Source of the DNA: JAAYZM01 sp964510785
Lineage (GTDB): Bacteria; Actinomycetota; Actinomycetes; Actinomycetales; Cellulomonadaceae
Direction: 5' to 3'
Assembly (NCBI GenBank): GCA_964510785.1
Contig: CAZECM010000089.1
Coordinates: 1-12,666 of the forward strand
DNA: 12,666 bases
A program made the position numbers and the translations under genes. Under the pieces are notes generated by a model. It ran no database searches. It was not told where the DNA came from and saw nothing but the letters and a program-made list of their open reading frames with translations. Positions 1 to 5,750 of this stretch are shown piece by piece. Position 1 is the stretch's first letter. Every line of letters starts with the position of its first letter.

Positions 1-250
1 AGCCCGTGTGGTTGAGGTCCTCGCGCTTGAGGACGACCCGCGCTCCCCCGGCGTGCCGGGCAAACCTGGGCACCTCGGTGATGATCGAGGGGCGACCGGT
101 GTAGGTGCGGTGCAACCGCTCGAGCTCGGTCGCGAACGCGGGGTCGACCTTCGCCTTCTCCCACGCCGACTCGAGCTCGTCGAGCGCCTCGATGAGGGCC
201 TCGGGGACGAACCGACCGCCGAACTGGCCGAAGTAGGGACCCGAGCTCAC
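1..250 (-). CDS. trpB: Tryptophan synthase beta chain, N-terminal part (cut by window edge)
   Basis: TrpB condenses indole with serine to give tryptophan, using PLP, in an alpha2-beta2 complex with TrpA in the cytosol. The visible 83 codons begin GPYFGQFGGRFVPEALIEAL and end KREDLNHTG, both hallmarks of TrpB. The window stops just before the SHK segment in which family members carry the PLP-binding lysine, so that residue cannot be checked. The start is the GTG at 250-248. It overlaps the TGA of trpC in a 4-base GTGA (247-250), which implies translational coupling, and it places the conserved GPYFGQFGG motif four residues into the protein as in related species. trpA would be expected downstream, outside the window. 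The identification is near certain; only the extent is incomplete. Confidence 0.97.
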   Translation of the reverse strand, partial: MSSGPYFGQFGGRFVPEALIEALDELESAWEKAKVDPAFATELERLHRTYTGRPSIITEVPRFARHAGGARVVLKREDLNHTG

Positions 251-1059
251 CCACGCACCGCCCGGAGCGACGGGTGGGCACCCGCAGCGACGAGGTCCGC
301 GACGGACTGCCGTGGTGCACCGCCCGTGACGAGGGCCTCGCCCACGAGGACGACGTCGGCCCCCGCTCGGGCGTACTCCATGACGTCGTGCGGGCCCCGC
401 ACGCCCGACTCGGCGACCCGGCAGATCCCCGAGGGGATCAGGGGTGCCACGCGGTTGACCATCTGCCGGTCCACCTCGAGCGTCTTGAGGTTGCGCGCGT
501 TGACACCGATGATCTGTGCGCCGGCGTCGACGGCCCGGACGACCTCCTCGGCCTCGTGCACCTCGACGAGCGCGGTCATCCCGAGGGAGTGCACGCGCTC
601 GACGAGCGAGGTCAGGACGGTCTGCTCGAGCGCGGCGACGATGAGCAGGACGAGGTCGGCGCCGTGGGCGCGCGCCTCCCACACCTGGTAGGGCGTGACG
701 ATGAAGTCCTTGCGCAGCACGGGGACGTCGACGGCGGCGCGCACGGCGTCGAGATCGGCGAGCGAGCCGCCGAAGCGTCGCTCCTCGGTCAGGACGGAGA
801 TCGCCGCCGCACCACCCGTGGCGTACTCGACCGCGAGCTCGGCGGGATCCGTGATCGCGGCGAGAGCACCCCTCGAAGGGCTCGACCGCTTGACCTCGGC
901 GATGACGGAGACCGCATCGGAGTGCCACAGCCTGCCGAGGCAGTCCTTGGCCTCGGGCTGACGAGCGGCCCGTTCCTTCAGCGCGTCGAGCGGTGTGGCC
1001 GCCTCACGCACCGCAAGGTCTTCGCGGACTCCGGCGACGATGTCGTCGAGAACAGTCAC
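247..1059 (-). CDS. trpC: Indole-3-glycerol phosphate synthase
   Basis: TrpC closes the indole ring of CdRP to give indole-3-glycerol phosphate, the step before tryptophan synthase. The protein has 270 residues, normal for a stand-alone TIM-barrel IGPS. Family motifs are present in order: EVKRSSPSRG near residues 55-64, LRKDFI at 115-120, LVEVH at 164-168, GVNARNLKT at 185-193 and VAESGV at 215-220. By family knowledge the acid/base and binding residues correspond to E55, K57, K117, E166, N187 and E217. I chose the GTG at 1059 because AGGGGAGGGG lies just upstream (1063-1072) and the N-terminus then reads VTVLDDIVAGVREDL, typical for the family. The frame stays open upstream, with an ATG near 1119, but that extension has no Shine-Dalgarno sequence and looks non-coding. 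The stop overlaps trpB by 4 bases. It is separated from the CD225 gene by 109 bases. Confidence 0.97.
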   Translation of the reverse strand: MTVLDDIVAGVREDLAVREAATPLDALKERAARQPEAKDCLGRLWHSDAVSVIAEVKRSSPSRGALAAITDPAELAVEYATGGAAAISVLTEERRFGGSLADLDAVRAAVDVPVLRKDFIVTPYQVWEARAHGADLVLLIVAALEQTVLTSLVERVHSLGMTALVEVHEAEEVVRAVDAGAQIIGVNARNLKTLEVDRQMVNRVAPLIPSGICRVAESGVRGPHDVMEYARAGADVVLVGEALVTGGAPRQSVADLVAAGAHPSLRAVRG

Positions 1060-1062
1060 GCA

Positions 1063-1072
1063 CCCCTCCCCT
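1063..1072 (-). promoter_or_regulatory. Ribosome binding site that decides the trpC start
   Basis: On the minus strand this reads AGGGGAGGGG, with its GGGGAGG core five bases before the GTG at 1059. It favours that GTG over in-frame starts further upstream, which would add poorly conserved residues. Confidence 0.7.
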
Positions 1073-1131
1073 CGCGTCGACGCACCCCGGTCGTGCACCG
1101 ATGCGCGTGTACCCGCCATGGTAGGCCCGAC

Positions 1132-1146
1132 CGAGGGACGCCCTCG
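1132..1146 (-). other. Short GC-rich hairpin between the CD225 gene and trpC
   Basis: An inverted repeat CGAGGG/CCCTCG with a 3-base loop starts 22 bases after the stop of the CD225 gene and lies 72 bases before the trpC start. There is no T-run after it, so it is not a convincing intrinsic terminator. It could weaken read-through, stabilise the upstream mRNA end, or be chance in such GC-rich DNA. Confidence 0.3.
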
Positions 1147-1168
1147 ACCGCGCCCAGCGTGCGGGACG

Positions 1169-1732
1169 TCAGCCGTCGAGCGCCCCGAGCCCGCCACCGA
1201 TGAGAACGAGGACGAAGTAGAAGGCCGCGATGATGAGCACGGAGACCGCCGACCAGAAGGCGAACTGCCGCGCCCGCTGCGAGCTCACGTACGCCCCGTG
1301 CACGTCACCCATGGCCCACTTCGAGTTGACCTGGGCGGCGAAGACGATCGAGACGATGCCGAGCGGCATGCAGCACAGCAGCGTCGTGAGGATCGCGTAC
1401 ACGAGGTGGTTGGGGGGTGGCGTCCCGACGGGTCGGGTCCACGGGGCGGGCTGCCCGAACTGGCCCTGCTGGCCGTAGGGCGGCTGCTGGCCGAAGGGAG
1501 GTTGCTGACCGTACGGCGAGGGTTGACCGTAGGGGTCCGGTTGCTGACCGTAGGGCGACGTCGGCTGCTGGCCGTACGGCGGGATCGGCTGCTGACCGTA
1601 GGGCGGGACCGGCTGCTGGCCGTACGGCGGCTGACCCGGCACGGGGGGCGGGATGTTGCCCGTGGGCCCCGACGGTGGCTGCTTGCCGAACTGGGAGTTC
1701 TGCCCCTCGAAGGGTTCGTCCGGGTGGCTCAC
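1169..1732 (-). CDS. CD225/dispanin-family membrane protein with PYGQQ-repeat N-terminus
   Basis: The protein has 187 residues. Residues 1-105 are hydrophilic and rich in Pro, Gln, Gly and Tyr, with repeated (P)PYGQQP units at about 35-94. The C-terminal part has the CD225 (dispanin) layout: NHLVYAILTTLLCCMPLG starting near 108 (first membrane segment about 110-133), a polar loop with VNSKWAMGDVHGAYVSSQRA, and a second segment about 158-180. The double Cys (120-121) before MPLG is the site palmitoylated in animal members; whether bacteria modify it is unknown. I prefer the GTG at 1732, with GAGAGGA eight bases upstream. The ATG at 1786 has a purine run directly abutting it and would add an Arg/Asp-rich stretch. 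The function is unknown. Position between DUF2752 and trpC suggests cotranscription with the trp genes but does not show a role in tryptophan synthesis. Confidence 0.88.
   Translation of the reverse strand: MSHPDEPFEGQNSQFGKQPPSGPTGNIPPPVPGQPPYGQQPVPPYGQQPIPPYGQQPTSPYGQQPDPYGQPSPYGQQPPFGQQPPYGQQGQFGQPAPWTRPVGTPPPNHLVYAILTTLLCCMPLGIVSIVFAAQVNSKWAMGDVHGAYVSSQRARQFAFWSAVSVLIIAAFYFVLVLIGGGLGALDG
1451..1630 (-). repeat. Degenerate tandem repeat coding PYGQQP units (copy 1)
   Basis: About nine imperfect units of 15-24 bases, mostly written on the plus strand as CTGCTGGCCGTASGGCGG or CTGCTGACCGTAGGGCGG variants. They encode PPYGQQP, with variants such as DPYGQP, PPFGQQ and GQFGQP. Unit length varies by whole codons, so the frame is preserved. 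A closely related tract lies in the DUF4190 gene at 2558-2683. Confidence 0.85.
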
Positions 1733-1804
1733 TCGCAGCGTCCTCTCGTCGCGACCGCGCGCCGTCCCGCCGTCGTCGTCGCGCATCCTCCCACGTGAGG
1801 TGCC

Positions 1805-2242
1805 CTACGGGGCAAGCCACGGTGCGAGTGCCGGGACGTTGCGCAGCACGGAGTACCCGACAACGACGGCAAAGATCACCCAGATGACCCACGGCGGTGC
1901 GAGGTTCCGCCGGGGTCGCCCGGTCCAGGTGCGCCACAGCCACGCACCCCAGGCGAGCACGAGGAACGGCAGCGCGAGCACGAGGAGCGGGTTCATGCCC
2001 CACGCCCCCGCGAGGTCGAGCCGCGTCAGGTCGTGGACCGCCCGCAGCGCACCGCACCCGGCGCAGTAGAAGCCCGTGAGCGCGAGGGTCGGGCACAGCG
2101 GGTAGTGACCGGGCTCGTGCGGGTTCACGGCGGCGAGGTACGCGGTGGCGCCCGCCGCAGCGGCACCGACGCCGACGACGTACGCCAGGGCGCGGGCGCG
2201 CCGACCCGTGTCGGGCCCCGCGCCGCGCGCCGCCGTCACCAT
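1805..2242 (-). CDS. DUF2752 family membrane protein
   Basis: A 145-residue protein with three predicted membrane segments (about 18-39, 84-106 and 117-134). Between the first and second lies the DUF2752 signature: YPLCPTLALTGFYCAGCGALRAVHDL at 48-72, written here only by position and key residues C50, C60, C63, R67 and H70. The clustered cysteines and histidine suggest a metal or redox site, but no reaction is established for the family. The ATG at 2242 begins three bases after the TAG of the DUF4190 gene, so the two are almost certainly cotranscribed and possibly coupled; a GTG one codon later is an alternative. In actinobacteria, proteins of this type recur beside trpC, which fits here. 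The family assignment is firm; the function is unknown. Confidence 0.9.
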   Translation of the reverse strand: MVTAARGAGPDTGRRARALAYVVGVGAAAAGATAYLAAVNPHEPGHYPLCPTLALTGFYCAGCGALRAVHDLTRLDLAGAWGMNPLLVLALPFLVLAWGAWLWRTWTGRPRRNLAPPWVIWVIFAVVVGYSVLRNVPALAPWLAP

Positions 2243-2245
2243 CGC

Positions 2246-2746
2246 CTAGCCGGTGACGGTCATCGACTCCTCGATGAGGTCCATGTACCACTCGAGGCCA
2301 CCGAAGGCGAAGACCCAGATCAGGAGCGCGACGTAGCCTGCCGTGATCACCCAGTTGATGATCGTGGCCGCCATCGCCATGCCGTAGTTGCTGGCCAGGC
2401 CCTCCTTGTTGGCCTTGAGCGCCAGGTGGCCGAGGATCACGCCCGGGATCGAGGCGAGCGGTCCGGCGCAGAAGAACGCGACGCCGGCGAGCACGATCGC
2501 CCACACACCGAGCGAGTTCTTGGGGTTCGGAGGGCCCACGTAGGCCGGCGGGTACGCCTGCTGCCCGTAGGCGGGAGGCTGGCCGTAGGCGGGCGGCTGC
2601 TGGCCGTAGGCGGGCGGCTGCTGGCCGTAGGACGGAGGCGGCTGCTGCCCATAGCTCGGCGGCTGCTGTCCGTAGGGCGGGGGCTGCTGCCCGGGGGGCT
2701 GCTCACCGTCACCGGGAGGAGCGAAGGGATCCTGAGGAGAAGACAT
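2246..2746 (-). CDS. DUF4190 domain membrane protein with PYGQQ-repeat N-terminus
   Basis: A 166-residue protein. Residues 1-75 are low complexity, with GQQPP(A/S)YGQQPP units at about 22-63. Residues 78-150 match the DUF4190 pattern: LGVWAIVLAGVAFFCAGPLA, then IPGVILGHLALKANKEG, then GMAMAATIINWVITAGYVAL, giving two membrane segments (about 79-101 and 124-148) around a short Lys-containing loop. The IPGVILGHLAL core is the most recognisable part. The start is the ATG at 2746, with AAGGA eight bases upstream. The tail resembles that of the CD225 protein two genes downstream although the membrane domains are unrelated. It ends three bases before the DUF2752 start. By topology the tail is probably cytosolic; that is inference. 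Molecular function is unknown. Confidence 0.9.
   Translation of the reverse strand: MSSPQDPFAPPGDGEQPPGQQPPPYGQQPPSYGQQPPPSYGQQPPAYGQQPPAYGQPPAYGQQAYPPAYVGPPNPKNSLGVWAIVLAGVAFFCAGPLASIPGVILGHLALKANKEGLASNYGMAMAATIINWVITAGYVALLIWVFAFGGLEWYMDLIEESMTVTG
2558..2683 (-). repeat. Degenerate tandem repeat coding PxYGQQP units (copy 2)
   Basis: Six to seven units, several being near-exact copies of a 21-base unit that reads GGCGGCTGCTGGCCGTAGGC on most of its plus strand. They encode QQPPAYGQQPP and variants with S or P before Tyr. These units are cleaner than those at 1451-1630, which suggests more recent expansion or homogenisation. Confidence 0.85.
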
Positions 2747-2799
2747 GGCTGGTTCCTTCAGCGTCGGGGGTCGGACAGTAGCTCGTGACGAGGCGAGGC

Positions 2800-3081
2800 C
2801 TAGTGGGCGCGTCCGGCGGCGAGCGCCTTGCGGTCCCGCTTCGCGGTGCCCTGCCCATCCTTGCCGTGGCCGAGGATCGCAAGGATCCGACCGACCAGGA
2901 GCGAGAGGACGATGACGACGGCGCCCGCCACGATGAGAGGCACGTTCGGCAGGACGAAGCCGATCGAGACGGCAACCCCTCCGACGATCATGATCCAGGT
3001 GGTGAGCCACGCGGCGAGCGTCTTGCCCTCGTTCCACGGGGTCCGCGCGGGCGGCAGGTAGTCGACGTGCTCCTCGGTCAT
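2800..3081 (-). CDS. HGxxPAAW-like small membrane protein
   Basis: A 93-residue protein with two predicted membrane segments (about 22-41 and 46-70), a short acidic N-terminus (MTEEHVDYLPPARTPWN) and a basic C-terminal tail (GKDGQGTAKRDRKALAAGR). Size, topology and location between the Trp-operon membrane protein and trpC match the actinobacterial family named after the motif HGxxPAAW. Here the motif position reads EGKTLAAW (18-25), so the His and Pro are replaced while GxTxAAW is kept. The start is the ATG at 3081, with AAGGAG eleven bases upstream. The gene lies 50 bases after the upstream gene and 53 bases before DUF4190. The family has no known activity. Assignment is by pattern and context, so it is less certain than the neighbouring enzymes. 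Confidence 0.8.
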   Translation of the reverse strand: MTEEHVDYLPPARTPWNEGKTLAAWLTTWIMIVGGVAVSIGFVLPNVPLIVAGAVVIVLSLLVGRILAILGHGKDGQGTAKRDRKALAAGRAH

Positions 3082-3131
3082 GGTGCTGTGCTCTCCTTGG
3101 TCGGTCTTGTGCGTCAGGGTATCGGACCTCA

Positions 3132-3797
3132 TCAGCTCGGGTCCGCTCCGTCGCTCAGCGCGTCCCACGCCCGCGCCGGGTCGTGCAGCGTCTCCCCGTC
3201 GGTCGCGGCCTGCGAGCTCTCGGCGGCTCGGTCGTGCCGGGCTCCCGGCGTCGGCCACCTTCCTCGCCCCACCGCGTGCCGCACGCCGAGAGCGACGACG
3301 AGGACGGCGAACGCGAGCGTGAGCGCCGGGAGCGGGCTCGCCACGACGTCGGTGGGCACGGCGCCCACCCCCGTGGAGCTCGCGACGGCGTCGCGCAACG
3401 CCTCGCCCGGGGATGCCATCGCCTGGACCACGAGGGCCGCGCCCACCGCACCGCCGACCACGAGCAGACCACCGACGACGCGCCGCCCCGCCCGTCCCAC
3501 GAGGCCGAGCGCCGCCCCCGCCGCGAGGAGCACGAGGGCCAGACCGCCGAGCGCCGGTACCGCTGCGGCGCCGCTCACCGCGACGTCGACCTCGCCCTGC
3601 ACCGCTCCCGGCACGCGTGCCGAGAACCACGTCGGGGACGTCAGGGCGAACACCACGAGTGCGGCACCGATGACGGTGAGCGCCGCACGACCCCGGACAG
3701 CGCGCGCGGAGGTTCCGGCGGCGGCACCGGGAACCGGCTGCTCGTCCGCCTCGGGCCCCGGCACGCGCTGTCCGGGCTCCGGAAGCTCCTGGGTCAT
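3132..3797 (-). CDS. Trp biosynthesis-associated membrane protein (TIGR02234 type)
   Basis: A 221-residue protein with four predicted membrane segments: about 37-57, 82-103, 106-126 and 155-175. The first is followed by a PTWFSA motif, and the loops between segments 1-2 and 3-4 look extracytoplasmic. Position directly after trpE and this topology identify the actinobacterial 'trp operon membrane protein' family (TIGR02234). Residues 1-36 and 180-221 are hydrophilic and poorly conserved in type. The ATG at 3797 overlaps the trpE TGA as ATGA (3794-3797), so translation is probably coupled to TrpE. The biochemical role is unknown. A link to tryptophan or precursor movement is often supposed from gene order alone; nothing in the sequence confirms it. 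Confidence 0.9.
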   Translation of the reverse strand: MTQELPEPGQRVPGPEADEQPVPGAAAGTSARAVRGRAALTVIGAALVVFALTSPTWFSARVPGAVQGEVDVAVSGAAAVPALGGLALVLLAAGAALGLVGRAGRRVVGGLLVVGGAVGAALVVQAMASPGEALRDAVASSTGVGAVPTDVVASPLPALTLAFAVLVVALGVRHAVGRGRWPTPGARHDRAAESSQAATDGETLHDPARAWDALSDGADPS

Positions 3798-5347
3798 CTC
3801 GCGGTACGCAGTCGCGACGCGATCTGCACGGCTCGCACCGCGGCGGCGGCCTTGTTGTGCGACTCCGCGAACTCGAGCTCCTCGACCGAGTCGGCGACGA
3901 TGCCCGCCCCTGCCTGCACGCTCGCCCTGCCGTCGCGGATGAGCGCGGTGCGGATCGCGATCGCCATGTCCATGTTGCCGGCGAAGTCGAAGTAGCCGAC
4001 CGTGCCGCCGTACGTGCCGCGCCGCGCGGGCTCGAGCTCGTCGATGAGCGCGATCGCCCGGGGCTTCGGTGCCCCGGAGAGCGTCCCCGCCGGGAAGGTC
4101 GCCTGCAGGGTCGCGAGCGCGGTGGCGCCCTTGCGCAGCGTGCCCACCACGGTCGAGCACAGGTGCGTGATGTGGGAGAAGCGGCGCACGGCCATGAACT
4201 CGACGACCTCGACCGAGGCCGGTTCGCACACCTTGACCATGTCGTTGCGCGACAGGTCGACGAGCATGATGTGCTCGGAGCGCTCCTTGGGGTCCGCGAG
4301 GAGGTCCTCGGCGAGCGCGACGTCCTCCTCGGGGGTCGCACCTCTCGGGCGCGAGCCGGCGATCGGGTACGTCATCGCCCGACCGTCCTCGACCTTGACG
4401 AGCGTCTCGGGGCTCGAGCCGACGACGGCGAAGTCCGTGCCGCGCTCGTCCCTGAGCTGGAAGTAGTACAGGTAGGGGCTCGGGTTGATCGTGCGCAGCA
4501 CGCGATAGACGTCGAGCGGGTCCGCCGGGCATTCGAGGTCGAGCCGCTGGGACAGCACGACCTGGAACACCTCACCGTCGCGGATCGCCTCCTTGCCGAT
4601 GCGCACGATCTGCGCGTAGTCCTCGGGCGTCGAGCGCGAGGTGTACGCGGGCTCCGGCCCGTCCCCGAGGACGGCGGCGCTCGACGCGGCCGGCGCCGCG
4701 AGCTCGGCCTGCATCGCGTCGAGGCGACCGACGGCGGCCGCGTACGCCTCGTCCACGCCCGTCTCGGCCCCGTCGACGTTGATCGCGTTGGCGACGAGCC
4801 ACACGACACCGTCGAGGTGGTCGATGACGGCAAGGTCGACGGCGAGGCACAGCGTCAGCTCGGGCACCTCGAGCTCCTCGGGTGCCTTGGCGGGAAGCGT
4901 GGGCTCCCACTGGTAGACGAAGTCCCAGCCCACGGAGCCCACGAGCCCGCTCGTGAGTGGTGGCAGCCCGACGATCGCCGGCGTGCGCAACACCTCGAGG
5001 GCTCCGCCGAGCACGTCGAGCGGTGCCCCTTCGGTCGGCACGCCCGCGGGCACGTCGCCCTGCCACGCGACGTGACCGTCGCGCACCGTGAGGGTCGCGC
5101 TCGAGGAGACACCGACGAACGAGTAGCGCGACCAGCGGCCGTCGAGCTCGGCGGACTCGAGGATGAACGTCCCGGGCCGGCCCTGGGCCAACCGTCGGTA
5201 GAGACCGACCGGCGTCACGTCGTCGGCGAGGAGCCGGCGCACCACGGGAAAGACGCGCCGGTCGGTGGTGAGCTCCTGGAAGCCCTCGAGGCTCGGCCAG
5301 GTCGCGCCCCAGGCGAGCTCTGCCGTCGTCGGCCCCTGCCCGCTCAC
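3794..5347 (-). CDS. trpE: Anthranilate synthase component I
   Basis: TrpE converts chorismate to anthranilate using ammonia supplied by the glutaminase TrpG, and is the usual feedback-inhibited step. The protein has 517 residues, standard length. The N-terminal domain carries FILESAELDGRWSRYSFVG at 61-79, the region that binds tryptophan in characterised enzymes (LLES there, ILES here). The C-terminal chorismate-binding domain shows NPSPYLYYFQ (288-297), SSPETLV (311-317), AGSRPRG (330-336), HIMLVDLSRND (359-369), FPAGTLSGAPKPRA (418-431), GYFDFAGNMD (451-460) and QAGAGIVADS (478-487). The catalytic residues of the family appear intact. The start is the GTG at 5347, with GGGGGAGAG upstream; its GTGA overlaps the hisI stop. 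No trpG is nearby, so the glutaminase subunit must be encoded elsewhere. No leader peptide or attenuator space exists in front of the gene. Confidence 0.98.
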   Translation of the reverse strand: MSGQGPTTAELAWGATWPSLEGFQELTTDRRVFPVVRRLLADDVTPVGLYRRLAQGRPGTFILESAELDGRWSRYSFVGVSSSATLTVRDGHVAWQGDVPAGVPTEGAPLDVLGGALEVLRTPAIVGLPPLTSGLVGSVGWDFVYQWEPTLPAKAPEELEVPELTLCLAVDLAVIDHLDGVVWLVANAINVDGAETGVDEAYAAAVGRLDAMQAELAAPAASSAAVLGDGPEPAYTSRSTPEDYAQIVRIGKEAIRDGEVFQVVLSQRLDLECPADPLDVYRVLRTINPSPYLYYFQLRDERGTDFAVVGSSPETLVKVEDGRAMTYPIAGSRPRGATPEEDVALAEDLLADPKERSEHIMLVDLSRNDMVKVCEPASVEVVEFMAVRRFSHITHLCSTVVGTLRKGATALATLQATFPAGTLSGAPKPRAIALIDELEPARRGTYGGTVGYFDFAGNMDMAIAIRTALIRDGRASVQAGAGIVADSVEELEFAESHNKAAAAVRAVQIASRLRTAR

Positions 5348-5712
5348 GGCCGCTCTCCCCCGGCGGCGCCGAGGTCGCCGCCCGCCTCGAAGCACGTGCG
5401 CGCGCCCGTGTGGCACGCGGCACCCACCTGGTCCACACGCACGAGGAGCGCGTCGCCGTCGCAGTCGATGGCGACCGAGTGCACGTGCTGGACGTGCCCG
5501 GACGTGTCGCCCTTGCGCCAGTACTCCTGACGCGAGCGGGACCAGTAGGTCGCGCGCCCGGTGGTGAGCGTGCGGTGCAGGGCCTCGTCGTCCATCCAGC
5601 CGAGCATGAGGACCTCGCCGGTGTCGAACTGCTGGACCACGGCGGCGACGAGCCCCGCGTCGTCGCGCTTGAGCCGCGCGGCCACGGTGGGGTCAAGGTT
5701 CGATTCAGGCAC
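5344..5712 (-). CDS. hisI: Phosphoribosyl-AMP cyclohydrolase
   Basis: HisI opens the purine ring of PR-AMP in histidine biosynthesis. The 122-residue protein is the single-domain form, without the fused PR-ATP pyrophosphatase seen in many other bacteria. Motifs: LMLGWMDDEAL (35-45), TYWSRSRQEYWRKGDTSGH (55-73), then the metal-binding DCDGDALL (83-90) and ACHTGARTCF (99-108), whose Asp and Cys residues bind Mg and Zn in the family. I chose the GTG at 5712 because AGGA lies seven bases upstream and the N-terminus VPESNLDPTVAARLKRD fits relatives; the GTG at 5733 is an alternative adding seven residues. The stop overlaps trpE by 4 bases, so a histidine gene is translationally tied to the first tryptophan gene. 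It begins 38 bases after the ABC transporter stop. Confidence 0.97.
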   Translation of the reverse strand: MPESNLDPTVAARLKRDDAGLVAAVVQQFDTGEVLMLGWMDDEALHRTLTTGRATYWSRSRQEYWRKGDTSGHVQHVHSVAIDCDGDALLVRVDQVGAACHTGARTCFEAGGDLGAAGGERP

Positions 5713-5750
5713 GGCCGAATCCTGCCACGTCACGGCGCCACGCCACCCGG

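Noticed and set aside
1060..1197. N-terminal extension of trpC up to an ATG at 1197
   Set aside because: It would overlap the end of the CD225 gene, has no ribosome binding site and encodes a Gly/Arg-rich stretch foreign to the family; the GTG at 1059 has a strong purine-rich site.
274..1203. Plus-strand open frame opposite trpC
   Set aside because: The minus-strand frame encodes a complete indole-glycerol phosphate synthase; the antisense translation is an Asp/Arg/Gly-rich shadow without known features.
1733..1786. Start of the CD225 protein at the ATG at 1786
   Set aside because: GGGAGG sits directly against this ATG with no spacer, while the GTG at 1732 has GAGAGGA at a good distance and gives a typical polar N-terminus. 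The longer form is not fully excluded.
1451..2683. CRISPR-like or structural DNA repeats
   Set aside because: The repeats have no spacers, vary in whole codons and keep an open frame through Pro/Gln/Tyr units, so they are coding low-complexity repeats.
5713..5750. A trp attenuator or leader peptide in front of hisI-trpE
   Set aside because: The 38-base gap is too short for competing stems and has no run of Trp codons; trpE itself overlaps hisI.
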